Below, piece by piece: positions 1-15,723 of a DNA stretch of 64,000 bases. The notes beneath the pieces are model-generated. The model made no database searches, had not been told where the DNA came from, and saw only the letters and a program-made list of their open reading frames with translations. The DNA is from Ancylostoma caninum. Taxonomy: Eukaryota; Nematoda; Chromadorea; Rhabditida; Ancylostomatidae. The position numbers and the translations under genes were made by a program. The DNA lies in contig JBAJFG010000298.1 in NCBI GenBank assembly GCA_037903475.1, forward strand, positions 434,001-498,000, read 5' to 3'. Positions within the stretch are counted from its first letter, which is position 1. Each line of letters opens with the position of its first letter.

Positions 1-3200
<3,200 letters not shown>

Positions 3201-3542
3201 AGGTGACCCTGAAAATGTCCCACTACCAATAAGGTAGCCTCTCACACATTTTTTTTTCATTCTATTCTATTTCTTTACTTTTTCTAAGACTGCTAAGAGG
3301 AACCTGTCCAAGACAAAGAATGGCAAAGTCAATGGTGAGGTTAAAATCGCATGCATTGCTGTACGATCAGCATTAATTCTCACGTTCTTTCTTTGATGGC
3401 ACTTGTAGCTATAGGAACATGAATCATGCTTGCAAGCACTTGCAATCATGATCGCAGTCAGCGCGGATCCCCAGATTGCTTGTGGTAGTGGACAAATAAC
3501 GAACTTGTACAACAATTGAACCATAATAGGTAGTAAACCTAC

Positions 3543-3739
3543 TGTGCTGTTTTCCTTTTCTTCTTCGACATCATCTGGTATGTGCGTGTTCCACATTTCC
3601 GGTCCTTCTTGTTCCACGGCAGCTTTTTGCTGTGGTAACGTATAGGAAGCGCGCTTCACTCGCAATTTGGATTGCGGAAGAAGGTCAAACATTGGTGACG
3701 AATCTTCGTACCGGAGAATCAGTGGCAGATCACGGTGCT
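3543..3739 (-). CDS. Candidate internal exon of an unidentified gene
   Basis: Between an acceptor (TTTTCTAG before 3739) and a GTAGGT donor (after 3543) lies 197 bp that is open in one frame, phase 1 in and phase 0 out. The encoded segment begins HRDLPLILRYEDSSPMFDLL and continues basic, then acidic (PDDVEEEKENST). This composition is typical of real coding sequence. The frame stays open past the donor to a stop at 3267, through a hydrophobic stretch that would be a membrane segment if the donor is not used. I do not recognise the family, and no partner exon could be joined with confidence. Confidence 0.4.
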
Positions 3740-3781
3740 CTAGAAAACTATTTTACAGGCTACACTAGAAAAAAGAAACTA

Positions 3782-4343
3782 CAGGGTGGGCCATAAATAC
3801 GGTAACACCGAAAAGTGTACGCTGAAAAAGCACTTATACGTAATTTGAAACATAGTTGTAGGATTTATGCTTAATAGGTCACATCTAACATAAGGCGACC
3901 CTCCATCTTGGGATATCCGCTATCAGTTTCGATAGAGGTCCAACATGCTGAGGGAAGTCGTTGAACGCGGCGCGCAAGTGGTGGTGGTTCAGCTCAGCTA
4001 ACATTTCTTAGAGTGCATGCTCAATTAATCCGAATTGCGGAGAGGTTATGAACACGCCCAGCTCTCACGTATCACCAAAGCCTATTAACCCTACTGATTG
4101 AGACCCAAGCAAATGAGTGGTCAATCGATGAAACCAATAGGACCTAGAATACATTGGGACCCAAGCTAATGAGTGGTCAATCGATGAAACCAATAGGATC
4201 TAGAATACATTTTTGGCTGAGTTCTGAATCAAATATGACTTGTGAACCGGAGCATGCTCCGGTATAACGTTACGAAAGGGCATCCCAACTGAGTTTAACT
4301 TCGAGGTACACGAGCGTTGTTATCGTATTTATGGCCCACCCTG
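3782..4343. mobile_element. Tc1/mariner-type non-autonomous element, 562 bp, TA-flanked
   Basis: Both ends carry the inverted repeat CAGGGTGGGCCATAAATACG, with one m mismatch further in, and each end is flanked by TA (3780-3781 and 4344-4345). That is the signature of IS630/Tc1/mariner insertion. There is no transposase frame, so it would depend on a partner. Inside it is a 56-bp unit duplicated in tandem (4102-4157 and 4158-4212), with few differences between copies. Confidence 0.85.
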
Positions 4344-4519
4344 TACAAGAGGACAGAAATAAAGTCGAACTAAACAGTAAGAGTTATGATTTAGCTTTGG
4401 AAAAGTAATCCATGACAGGAATTAGCAATGACGCGGAAGCAGAATTTATAGTCATACGAAAAAACAACTCCGCGCAGATAAGATTGGGAGGTAAAAACCC
4501 TCATAGTATACATGTACAC

Positions 4520-5667
4520 CAGGGCTGTGCGTTAGAAAAATTTCGGATTTCGTTAATCCGTTAATTCGTTACGTTAAGCCTAAAAATGGCCGTTACGCGT
4601 TAATGCGTTAATTCGTTAGAAGACGGATTTGTGGATATTTTGATAAGCTCCATCAGCTGTAACAAGAATCAAGATCCCTGACTGATATTCAGAGCAAACA
4701 AGCTGTAGATTCAACAAAAAAAATTGAAGCGAATGCCAACATTGGTTACTTCTGGCTCTGAAAAAAATGGCATAGCAAGTTGAAAAGATTTGGAAATAAG
4801 AGTTTCTCAGATTTAAAAATGATAGTTTCTCTTCAATGCATACAGAAAACAAACACAGGCAATGGTCAGACGACTGAAAAAAAAGACAAGTGGTAGAGAT
4901 GCCTTCGGTTAAGAGTTGCGGTATTTTGCCTCACAATTTTCACAATAGATCTTTGGCAAAAGGAAAGGATGGGAACTCTTAAGATCTTAGGCTTCATAGA
5001 GAAGGTGAGAGATTCAAAGCAGGAGGCGCGCAAGCATACCTCAGAATCCTAGTATAAGAATGTTATGGTGCAAAAAGAGCAGCTTTTTTTTCAAATTTCT
5101 ACAGTCAAGCTGGTTCTTAAATCCGACACAAACCTGCTACTGAGAAGAGATGCTCGCACTCATTTGCCGGTGGGGAAAAACATCTATGTGCCAACATTTT
5201 GATATGAGGGAATTTCGAGGTGTCAATATCGCTGCTCTAATATTCAGAAGGATCAATCGAGAATGACGGCTTATGCGCAAGGTATTTGTCTACTTCCTTA
5301 AATAGTTGCAGGTTTATGAAAGTTCTCATTCGTACATCTATCCTCAACAATAATACAGCTATACACGCCGCCATGGCTTTAGCTCATGAAAGCTAAGATG
5401 ATAATAATTCAATGGAAGCAGATTTTTTTTCGGGTGCCTTACTGCAAATCATTTTACACAATCGTCGTGGTCATGCGTATCATCTGCTGCATATTATGAG
5501 AAAGTTGTGTAGCGCGAGAAAAGTACGCATTTCAGATACTATTTGGCCTTCTAACGGAATCGATTCTAGCGGATTTTCGGTGGTTTTCGTTAATTAGTTA
5601 CCTTAGGCCAAAAATGGCCGTTACGCGTTGATGCGTTAATTCGTTACGTTAGTAACGCACAGCCCTG
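4520..5667. mobile_element. hAT-like non-autonomous transposon, 1,148 bp, perfect 8-bp target duplication
   Basis: The ends are the inverted repeat CAGGGCTGTGCGTTA, flanked by identical 8-bp copies of ATGTACAC (4512-4519 and 5668-5675), which is diagnostic for hAT elements. Next to both ends lie arrays of CGTTA/TAACG motifs. A block with the core AAAAATGGCCGTTACGCGTT recurs near 4584 and near 5611 in the same orientation. There is no transposase. The exact target duplication argues for fairly recent insertion. The subterminal arrays probably serve as transposase binding sites (inference from known hAT elements). Confidence 0.9.
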
Positions 5668-5996
5668 ATGTACACCTCTTCGTGATTTTAGATTATACAC
5701 ATCAAAGCTCTATGAAACTGAACCACATCATATTCCCATTCAATACCCAAAACACTGTGTTAGGCAGAATTCTAGCGATAAGGTAAGGGACTGGCAGATG
5801 AAACTTTGAAAGATTTTCGAAAAAAAAAAGATCAGCTAAAGAAGGATGCTGTCTAGTTGAATGGAAAAAAATTCGTAGGAACTCCTATACAGGTGGCAAG
5901 ATCTGTATTTGATTAAAAAGCGACGCAAAAACACTAGAAGGCAGAGAAAAAAACCAGAACAAAAGAAACTCAAGAAAGAAGCAAAGTCGTTCCCAC

Positions 5997-6106
5997 CTGT
6001 GAATGCGTCAGCAAGAATGTCGACAAAATAAGTTAGTAAAAGTAGCCTCAAAATCATAGCTCCCAGCATTGGATCGTCCACAAAGAGTGCAATATAGTTG
6101 CAAGAA
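5997..6106 (-). CDS. Candidate exon encoding a hydrophobic segment
   Basis: The 110-bp segment lies between an acceptor (GTTTTAG before 6106) and a donor (ACAG/GTGGGA after 5997) and is open in phase 2 in, phase 1 out. It encodes IALFVDDPMLGAMILRLLLL followed by a further aliphatic run, consistent with a membrane helix. I do not recognise the family. It could belong to the same minus-strand gene as the exon at 3543-3739, but phases between the two do not join directly. Confidence 0.3.
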
Positions 6107-7983
6107 CTAAAACTGCAATTGTTTACAGGGGATAAGTATAAGCCTGAAAACGATATCATTGTCAGAAGAAAGGAGACGGCAAAAAAAAACTAGAGAATCT
6201 GCAGCTAAACAAGAGCAGAGAGGTAATGATCGAGTTTAGTTCCACTCTGAAGCGAAATTATTGTGTAAAACTGTGACAATTCGCAACATTTACTCAAACC
6301 GGTTACATGAATTGTCCAGATTCACAATGCATTAGCTAGGCTACTGGTACACTGAACAAAACAACCTATGACAGGAACAAGTGGTAAGGAAAATGAAAAA
6401 TAAACATCTTTAGTCATCAGATCTCGCAAAAATGACACAGTCGACTCAATGGGTCAATCTCCTCTGCATCCAAAAGTGAGACTGACGTCAGTGTTGAACT
6501 CTGAAACAGCATTACATAAATTAAACATGAAGTCTTGAAAGCTAAGAAAAATCTAATGGATGCACGTCAGCGCATTCGAGCGAACAATGGTTGAGTCAAG
6601 CATGTGATGCAAAACTGCTCATATTGTGGTTTCTAGGCCGAAAACACAAATACTGACTGCTATAAAATGCAAAATGCTGCACAAGAATTAGAAATGCTAA
6701 GCACGGTAACACAGCGACGCAAGTGAAACTGGTCCTATGAACGCGAATGACATTAAATTGAAGAACATTCCACTTTTTAACAGCGCTAGAGAACTAGGAA
6801 AACGTGTCAAAATGGCTGTCACGATGCATTGCAAACTGTGGAACTGCGGGACGCCGATTTCGTGGAACACAGACGAATGGCAAAACACAATAGAACTTCA
6901 CCAAGATGAACATATGCAGAGCATGTAACGACTACAATATCAATTACCCGTCTCATCTCAGGGCTATTGGGTCACAACTGCTCACAATTTTCGATCGCAA
7001 CAAAAACCGAGTCGAAAGTTCAGAAAAAAAGAACAATTAAAAAGCAAGTTCGACTGAGCTCGAGCATTTGAACAATTTTTTTTCGGTAGATGAGCATAAA
7101 AGTGAGAGAAAATGCAGTTATTGCCAGAATGCTACATGGCAACGAGGAGACTATCACATTTATCACTTGGACGAACTCTACCTCGACCATAACATCCTCA
7201 ATTTACTCATGTCAACGAATCAGGTGCTCACTGCTGGTTGTCGCGCTCGAATATAGATAAAACGTGTCGGCATATGAATTAATGCGTCAGGAGTTTGTCA
7301 GAGAAAAGGAGGTATTCAATGAGACTTATCCATTGCAATAACACAATCGCAGTTCCTCATCTTGAGAAATCGCATGGATTCCCGAGAGAAATCACAGATG
7401 CAAGAAAGCTTGTGTTAGAGACAGTGAAAAATGGTAGTGCTATACTCCATTTTCAGTAGAACATTTTAAAGTCTAGAATATCAGTACCGTTTCTTCTTTT
7501 CGAATGGTTGGCCTGATTTGGAAAAAAAAACATGACTTCGAGCTTCACCGGGTAAATTTCAAAAAAAAACGATCTTCGTTTGGAGCTGAGATCAAGTTTC
7601 ACAAAAGCAAGCACAAAAACAACAAAGGCATGAATGAAGCAACCAAAGAATGTGACAACACCACTGGGTGGAGAGCGATTGTCCTTCAACAATGAAAGAG
7701 CAGAATGAAGTGAGAGATAGGAGCATAAAGGTAAATGCAGAATCTGAAAGTTCTACTCAGAATATGCAGAAGTGCTTCAACAGGTATATATTATATAATA
7801 GTACTAGATGGTATACTCGGCTTGTGTTCAACTTCTCCCGGCCATTTTAGGCAACACTTGTTGAATCAAAAAATCCTTTGTTCATTATTTGGTGATCGAC
7901 TTAAGTGACCCCACTTCCCTCAGAAAATGGGGTGAAGTTGCTCGATTGGTAAACAAATCCTTCAAAAATGCTTGCTTTATCCA

Positions 7984-8320
7984 CGTTCAGCGTTTCGGAA
8001 AACCCCAGAAGGCACGCTTTCACCGACCGGTGTGCAAGAACGCCGAAAAATCAATAAAAGCGATAAAACGATATTTCGCCCAAAATGGTTATCATATTCA
8101 GCGTATTGAGATACCCTAATAGACATGTCTTTACCACCCCATGGTCAAGAATAGAGAAGAATCAATAAAATCAATAAATCGGTAATTTGGCGCAAAATGG
8201 TTATCATATTCGTGTTCAACGCACTGAGGAATCTCAGTAGGCATGCTCTCGCCAGTCCCTGGGCAAAAATAGCGAAAAATCAATAAAATCGATATAATCG
8301 ATAAACCAATCGATAATCCC
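7984..8320. repeat. Three diverged tandem copies of a ~115-bp unit
   Basis: Three successive blocks share the order GTTCA(G/A)CG, a CCC-containing middle, AATCAATAAAA, and (copies 1 and 2) AAAATGGTTATCATATT. Copy limits are near 7984-8097, 8098-8213 and 8214-8320. Copy 3 ends in repeated ATCGATA. Divergence is high, so this is an old array. The TA microsatellite follows 140 bp later. Confidence 0.7.
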
Positions 8321-8454
8321 AGGTGCAAAGTAGCCTATAACCTCCGCCGGCTCTTGTTGGACCTGCATGCAAAATTTGGTTCGGATCGGACAATCCTCCG
8401 CGATTTCTATTCCGAACATATATATATGTATACCTACAAACACAAAAACTTTCA

Positions 8455-8456
<2 letters not shown>

Positions 8457-8500
<44 letters not shown>
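8457..8500. repeat. (TA)n microsatellite
   Basis: About 22 uninterrupted TA dinucleotides. Confidence 0.95.
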
Positions 8501-8502
<2 letters not shown>

Positions 8503-9573
8503 CAAGTTTACTGTTAGAAGCGGAAAAGTTAATACGAGTACTTTTAGCTACTTCAAGACAACACGTTTCAGTATATTAAGATAGGCAGCTGAACGAAGCA
8601 ACAATAACACGGAAAAAATTACGGAGCGAAATTTCTAGTTGCATTTGTTATCTTACTGAAACAAAAAGCACTGAAAGCAACTTCCGAGCCCATCTAACCA
8701 GAGAAGAATTACATTACGCAGTTTGAGAGCGAGCTTAGCCATGTATCTATACTATCGGTTAGAGCAAGGAAGCACAACGAACCTCGTGCGCCGTTATCGC
8801 CTTCAAACTCTGTAGCACTCCATAGAAATCAGTAAGTAGCTTCATTCCCTTGCACTACGTATCGCCTTTTTACTCAAGAATCTTGCAAGAAGCTCATGGA
8901 ACCTGAACATAAAATAAGAACGCAGTTAAAACAAGGATCATTAACTAGTAAACAAAAAAACTGATGAATAAAAATACTGAAGAAAAAAGGAGGCTGAAAA
9001 AAGGAACAGACCTGTATTGTTCTGCCAAAACAGTGTTGAATAGGTTTACCCTTGCCAAGGAACCAGAGTGAAGCCAGAAAAGACAAAGACTCCCAAACCA
9101 AGAGTTAAATCAACGAAGCTGAGCATCATAAATAAGAACTGAAATTTTCATGACAGTTGCGAGCTTAATACTTTTGGAATTAATGAACATAGGCACATGC
9201 AATCGCAAACGGGAAGATACTATCACGGAGTTTAATTCCACTCTTCAACGAAATGACAGAATCGAACAGCGAAGATCTTTCATATTTAATCTAACCGGTT
9301 TAATTCTTTGTGCAAAGTCACAAATTAAACGTACACTACATAAAGGGAATGTGTTGAGGATTCAAATAAAACAGACAACAGAGAATTTTGCTACGACTAA
9401 CATGTATGCAAACAAATTCACGTAACCAGTATCAGATGTAGTGGTGTGAACACTGTGGAACAAAATTATAATAAATAATCACTGAAGGCAATAGGTAATG
9501 AATTATTACATCTGTTATTACGCTTTTAAAAAGAAAAGAATCATAATAAACATAAAAAGAATGGGAGAGTCTC

Positions 9574-12348
9574 TCAGTCGTGGGGTTTTTTAAAAATAAC
9601 GCGGTCAACCTTCACTTGATCGTCGATAAGTCGATACATATACGTCACAACACAATCTGCTTGAACATCCAGCAATGCAAACGACGCTATAATCGGGCTG
9701 AAACAAAACATTGCTAGGAGAAATGAATTAGAAATCGAGCAGCACATTTCTTTCCCAGCTGACTTATTAGCAATAAATCAGCTCCAGGAGAGCACCAATG
9801 TTTGGCTGGGATTTGCTGCACAGAAGCAAGTAACAGAAAATTTTTTGTAAGGAAAATAGTCCTCTAAGTCGAAGCCATGTAGAAACTGTACAAGGAGATA
9901 AAGAGATGAGAGGAATAAGACCTTCTGGGAATGTTGAAGTGAGCGATAGCGATCTCAGCGCAACTTGGCATATATCAGTCCGCAACCACACAATGTCAGG
10001 CCAAGTACAGAAAAGGAAAATGGCGGATATTTTGCTGCCAACTTCGCGCCTTTGAAACTATTTTTGACACAATGTTCTGTCCTCTGAATCGTCCTTCATG
10101 TATAGCAAATAGAAACAAGAACAAAATACGTGTCTTCGGAGAAGTCCTACTGTGATTTGTGCACCGCCCATAAGTATCTGCATCAATTTTGAATACTGAA
10201 GAAAAAGGGAAGGCATCTTAAACTACGATGCAGAAAGTTTCTGCAACGAAGAAAAGAAGAAACACTTGATAAAATATACCGAACAGGTTTGCAAGTTTTT
10301 GCTGAACTATGACAAATTAATGCGACACTCTAACCCGACAACTCATATTGCAGTTACAGCGAACAATTCAAAGTGAAATTTATAAAGAAACTCGCATAAT
10401 TAATGACGACTATGAAATGAAGAGAATAATGTTCACTTCTATTCTTAGTGTTAATGAAGTTCACAAATTCGCAGACTTGAGGGCTCACAGCGGCACGAGC
10501 GCTATGCGCACTCAAGTCACTATCATGTGGTTGGGTAAAACCATCAAGTACAGGAAACGTCGGATCAGACCGCTTGCAAAACGGGCAGCACATATCACCA
10601 GTTAACGCACGTTGACAAGCATTACCCGTTATAAAGTTGAGTCAACGCGTATCAATGTGGTTTAACGAGTAATATAGCGCTGTTACCGATGCGATGGGAG
10701 CAATCAGGATTGGCGCTTCCTGCACGATGAGCAGACACTAGGGTGAAAAAGAGAGTACACGTCGACCACAACCGCCTCTATATCCCGACGGTATGTGGTG
10801 TGGGAAAAAGGTGAACTTCTTGACAAAAAAAAAAAAGAAAGATCAAAGGAAAAGTTCCTGAAAGGCTCGTAACAGAGTTGAAAATCACAAGTACTGGAGT
10901 TCACAGATGCCATGCGGAAACTGATCGTCCGCTGGCGATAAATAAACGCATGATCTTAACGTCGATATCCATCGACCTGTATCAAATGAAGGCACGTGCG
11001 CATGAACTATGATGGAAGCCAAAAACGTTTTGCAAATGGTTTTTGAGTGAATTCACTAAGGGAGAAGGATCAATTTATACTCCCATTGCGTGCATGAGAA
11101 TTGAACTGCGGCGCGAAAATTTCTCGAGACGCATGCAGAACCTCTCGCCCAGCCGTGGGCTCTGATCCAAATTTCATCGAGTTTTTCTAGACGGCGAGAG
11201 ACTGCCACTTTTTGCAAAGGCCTAGTGAGACTTAGAAATGGTAGTATAGTATAACTATGATTATCATGGGAACTTCGAAATAGGATTCTTCCTTCATGCA
11301 AACTGGATGAAAAAAAACTACTGAAATGTAAAGAGCGCAATGAAGAACATCTTCATCTATCGCGGTGTTTCATGGTTGTGAATGTCTATGATAAGAAAAT
11401 GCGCGAAGGGCAGAATCAACACAGCAACTCGGAGTTAACGTCTTCTAAAAAATATTCACATAAAAATTTGAGAAAAACAGTATAATAATGCCAGAGTTTG
11501 CGGATATGCTGTGAGTGTTCACAATGCGACATGTGCCAGCTATGAAATCACAAGCATCACAGATATTTGGCACTAATCCCCCGGGGTTCTGAAGCGACAA
11601 CCCGCTTCCTAACTAAATCTGCGAGATGAGGAAGCATACCCGTCATGTGTGACCGAGAAAGCTCCAGTAGCGCTTCCAGGATTAACATAGAAGCGTCCTC
11701 CACTCTCTCTAGCGCTACATTCGTGGGAATGTCCACTAACAAGAACATCCACATCCAGCTGTCGTGCCAGCTGCTCCAGCATCTGGAAGTTCTACTGATA
11801 GTCAAGTGAAGAAAGACAATGAAACAGAACTGCAGATATCTCCAGCTATTCTGTTGATCAGTTGAAGCACGCTCAAACACATATGCATTCACCGAACAAG
11901 AAGGTCGAGTCAATTATTCATCTGCGGCAACGTTTCATTATTGTGTCAGTCCTCTCCATTATATTTTAATGCTTTTGATGAAGAGAAAAAAAAACATACC
12001 GCCTCATCTCCCCATGGAATAATCTGATGGCCATGTATGAGACCAAGGCGAAATTGTCCCACGGTAACTACTTTCGTATCAGGATATTTCAATGATTCAT
12101 CATCAAAATCTCCTCGAACAACATGAACATCTGACGAAAGAGATCTAAAGAACCAGTAATCCATCACAAAGTCAAGAACAATCAGCTGGCCGAGCATCTC
12201 ACCTCAAATAATCGACGCTTTCTCTGTTGCACAGGTTTCCAGTACACAAAACATGCTGCATCTTGTTGGGAACAAGGAGCTTCCGGAACTTGGCGGAAAG
12301 GTTGTGCTCTCTGTGCGGGATATGCAAATCTCCAATCAACAGGACCAA
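9574..12348 (-). CDS. vps-29: Vps29, retromer subunit (first codon(s) on an exon not found)
   Basis: Vps29 is the metallophosphoesterase-fold scaffold of the retromer complex, which with Vps35 and Vps26 returns receptors from endosomes to the Golgi or plasma membrane. Four exons join in phase: 12348-12203, 12144-12000, 11782-11640, 9697-9574, giving 185 residues (human about 182). Visible motifs are [13 protein letters not shown] at the start, [42 protein letters not shown] and NPGSATGAF, in family order. The C-terminus [15 protein letters not shown]...KKPHD ends at TGA 9574-9576. The first listed exon begins at the Leu that normally follows the initiator Met, so a tiny upstream exon carrying ATG must exist; I could not place it. 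The last intron (9698-11639) is 1.9 kb and the others are short. Confidence 0.93.
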
Positions 12349-13068
12349 CTGAAAAGCAGGCAACAATCAAACAGTTGTTTCGATACGTTGATGCCGAATG
12401 AAAAGAGCAACACTCGTTACAGAATGCCATTCTTGTGCATTTTGATTCCTCAAACGCATCACAGATTTTCGGTCAACCGTAAACTCACGCAAGTTTCTAG
12501 AGCTAAAAAAAAACATTTTCGCACTGGCTCTCTAAATTTTTCATGCATCATGTCTCTGCGAATGCGTGTTCTATACAACATCGCAACTGAACTGGAAACA
12601 AGCAGCCCCTTGGTAACAGACGAATATGTGCACTCCAATGCAGCTGCAAAGCCAATGACAACAGAGCCATACAAGGCATATGAAGGATGCCAGTGTAAGC
12701 AAGCAGAAACAATGTGCTAATCAATGACTTACGCACGTTTACCTAAGTGCAACTAGCTGCCACTCGTTTGAGTGAGGCTATGAACGCGCCATGCGAGAAA
12801 TTTACGATCCCCTCAAACTCCATGTAAATCTGAGGTAATTTTTCACAGCCGCCTCCTTCGTTGGACACATTGCGCAAGTCGTGCATAATGAGGACAAGAT
12901 GAGGACAACTAGAGTAGTACTGAGCAGTGAGGTGGAGGAATTAAAGGCAGAGTCTTGCCCAATCATCGAGTTCGAGATCTCTATATGTTAGAAATCGACA
13001 GAAGCCTTGATCACTATGCAAGAACCACACCTCCCCCCCCCTCTCTCCTTCCCCCTCCCCATGAAGAC

Positions 13069-13130
13069 GGTTTGGAACTCCTCATTTTGGAAAGAGTCCG
13101 GTTTGGAACTCCTCATTTTGGAAAGAGTCG
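13069..13130. repeat. 31-bp tandem duplication
   Basis: The unit beginning GGTTTGGAACTCCTCATTTT occurs twice head to tail with near identity. A pyrimidine/C-rich tract precedes it (13028-13060). Confidence 0.8.
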
Positions 13131-14434
13131 AAGCGCTTTCATCATTTTGTATGATACTTCAACAAAATGCGGTATTTTTGCTGTGGATGGATCTTGAACC
13201 AAACAAGAAGTGTTGGATTTCTGAGACCCACGCGAGAAAAACTTGGACAAAAAAAAATGAGGTAAGACTACTTGTAAACATATATGATGGCGACAATGAT
13301 GGCATAGTTTTAAATGCCAGTAAGTTAGGAGAAGGGTATGATGGTACATCCGTTAGAGTTACAATGACTACAGCATGTGGTTGCAGGTAAAATACGTAAT
13401 GGATTCTTCAGAAAAAGACGTAACCTTTGCACTTTTGATTCCTCGAGGCTTCATTAACACATCCACAAACGTGAGCACAGCTGCTTGTATAAGGGATGTC
13501 AATGGCCACAATAGTAATTTTGCGAGGCTTTTCAACAACAACAAATTGACTATTATCTGCAGGGAGAACATGGGCAGCGCAGATCTTCCCTCATCATTGG
13601 TCTTAAAGCATGTTAGAGTGCGAAAATGGTTCGTCCTGGATGTATTAAATCATATTAGTATCAAAGATACAATGGATAACAATGAGAAATAATCGAGCAA
13701 CAAATGGAGTCTAAAAGCTAGCAGTAAGATCAGTTCACCTGGAGCGCAATACAAAACAAAACAGCCATTTCAACGATATCAAATAGCTTCTGCAACTCCA
13801 AACCCTCTACGGTCGCAGCCTCTCAACAGAACAGTGTGAAATATAAAACTCAAAACTGCATTCATCGAGATCTAAATGAAAATGGATCGCTCCCGAATAG
13901 CTGCCACATGCATGAGTAGTGCCAGCCGTCTCGTGCAAGGCATCACAGAAGCTGGTTTGGATCAGAAACATCGTCTATTTTCTTGCAGCAATTAGGACGA
14001 AAAGAAACTCCCGACACTTGTAGAATTATACCCAAAGATACCAACTCGTTATAAAATTCTATTATAAAATGGGCTTACCATTCTTGAACACCAGTCTGGA
14101 AGACCAACAGTCTAGCCTCCCTAGGGACAAGAACCAGAAATTCTGAAAGAAGCAGTCTCGTCAAATGTGTGGGGCGGGTAAGAAAGAATAGCGACAAAAA
14201 TGCTGTACCCAAGGAAATGAGAAGAAAACAAGAAAGAGAGACTGAAGAGATGAGGAAGACAATAGCAAAAAGTGCAAAATTGTTAAAATGAAGACGAAGG
14301 AAAGCAAGGAAAGCCACAGAATATTAAATGAAATGACGAACGAATGAATGGGTGGAGGGACGAATGGGGCCACGAAAATGAAAAATAGGATAAAACTGCA
14401 CCTGAAATCACATGCATAACTACTTAGACAAAGT

Positions 14435-14700
14435 GCCGTGTGAGCGGGCTGGGTAAAACGGGTTGCAGTCATGTCGCGGCCCGCTCGCATGGTTGTCGTA
14501 GCCCGCTCTCACGGTTGGCGTGGCCCACTCGCACGGTGTTGCGGCCAATTCGCACTGTGCCGCGTCCCGCTCGCACGGGATTTTCCGTGCGAGCGAGCGC
14601 GATAATCGTGCGCGCGGGCTGCGACAACCGTGCGAGCGGGCCGCAAAATGTGTCCGCGACCCGGTCTACCGGGGCCCGCTCGAACGGCACTTTTGTCTGA
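14435..14700. repeat. GC-rich cluster of CCCGCTCGCACGG units in both orientations
   Basis: An island of high GC in an AT-rich region. The core GCCCGCTCGCACGG and its variants recur about every 30 bp in one orientation up to 14580, then in reverse complement (CCGTGCGAGCGGG) up to 14640. This makes a hyphenated palindrome centred near the CACGGGATTTTCCGTG hairpin. Short open frames in this island are composition effects. No element ends were found. Confidence 0.7.
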
Positions 14701-15233
14701 GTATGTATATGCATAAAATGCCGCAGAAGACAAAAAACAACGGTGAAAATATTCGATAGCGTAAACATGCTCTTCACCAAAGATTTACGTAAAGTATAAT
14801 CAACTATTTATTTTTATGAGCAAAGAAACAATCGAAGGCACATACCACTACCTATCACAATAGTGTGACTTTCTACGCAGTCTCTCATAATAGCGATGAT
14901 GAGAATGACCTCGGGCTTAGAATGCAGTGGAAAATGGCTCATCCTAGTATGAACTGAGAGATTTTGAAAAATTACGCTTTACTGCTAATGGTGCCCACAT
15001 ATAGAATTCTTCACCTAACGCCAAATCAAGGAGATAAGAAGTGAAAACTTAAAGGAACTTCATCTCTTCAACAATCAAGTGAAACAAAGGAACGACGAGA
15101 CCAAGTAGTCAAAACGAAAGCTCTCACAGTTTTTCTGTACCTGTAGTTTAGTAACAAAATAATAATGTCAAACGAAATCTATCCCAATGTGCACAACTAT
15201 ACAAAAACTGCTTACACTGCTAAGCTAGTAAGG

Positions 15234-15723
15234 TCACTCAACCGCGGCTGAAGACGTTGTACATCTAAAGCCCTTCTTGTCAAGGCCCATGACGGCCAAC
15301 CACTTGCTGATGGTTTCCATGCAACTAAATATAATTGCAGAATTAAAACTCATTACCACTGGATAGCTTAGGACTGAATACCTGACGATTTTGCGATGTT
15401 GGCGTGCAGAGTTGAGTGCAATAGCCCTAACCGTCACAGCAGCTTCTATCATGCATGCTGACATTAGCTCTACATCGCAAAAGGTCGTACCACGAGCCCA
15501 GTACTCCTGCAACAAATACCTTAGGGTGACCGAGTAGAATATCGTTGTTTGCTTGCACATTCGGAAAACTGACCGTTCCGTTCGCTTCCACGTGATGTAC
15601 AAATCCTGTGAGTTGAAGAGTGTAAAAATCAGAAAGAGTAGTCGCAGAAGAATCGATCAACTCGAGCAGTATTACATCCGTGAGAACTGGCCTTAAAACC
15701 CATGAGATCAAAGAATATTTCAG
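15234..15723 (-). CDS. C-terminal exons of an unidentified gene
   Basis: Three exons join in phase: 15723-15676 (16 codons, LKYSLISWVLRPVLTD), 15605-15382, and 15324-15234 ending at TGA 15234-15236. Introns are 70 and 57 nt with good GT-AG ends. The protein piece contains YITWKRTERSVFRMCKQTT, a hydrophobic stretch, then VELMSACMIEAAVTVRAI, and ends near ISKWLAVMGLDKKGFRCTTS. The reading frame, short introns and phase agreement make coding certain enough, but I do not recognise the family. A further upstream exon near 15830-15758 (ending at a GTGAGT donor) is possible but does not fit in phase. It lies 2.9 kb upstream of vps-29 on the same strand. Confidence 0.7.

Larger units (their letters stand above)
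6107..9573. other. Intergenic or intronic stretch with repeats only
   Basis: Other than the diverged tandem array and the TA microsatellite listed separately, I see no supportable gene. A weak minus-strand segment near 8990-9080 ends in a CAG/GTCTGT donor-like site but gives no recognisable protein. Confidence 0.4.
12349..15233. other. Stretch between vps-29 and an upstream unidentified gene
   Basis: No gene is supportable. On the minus strand at about 12690-12540 there is a hydrophobic open segment (LYGSVVIGFAAALE) that could be an exon or chance. On the plus strand at 13260-13690 there are open frames without splice support. The stretch also holds the repeats at 13069-13130 and 14435-14700. 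Confidence 0.4.

Noticed and set aside
8354..8584. 76-codon frame with an Ile-Tyr repeat
   Set aside because: Translation of the (TA)n microsatellite.
14440..14780. Arg/Gly/Thr-rich frames on both strands
   Set aside because: Translation of a GC-rich repeat in several frames; no start or splice support.
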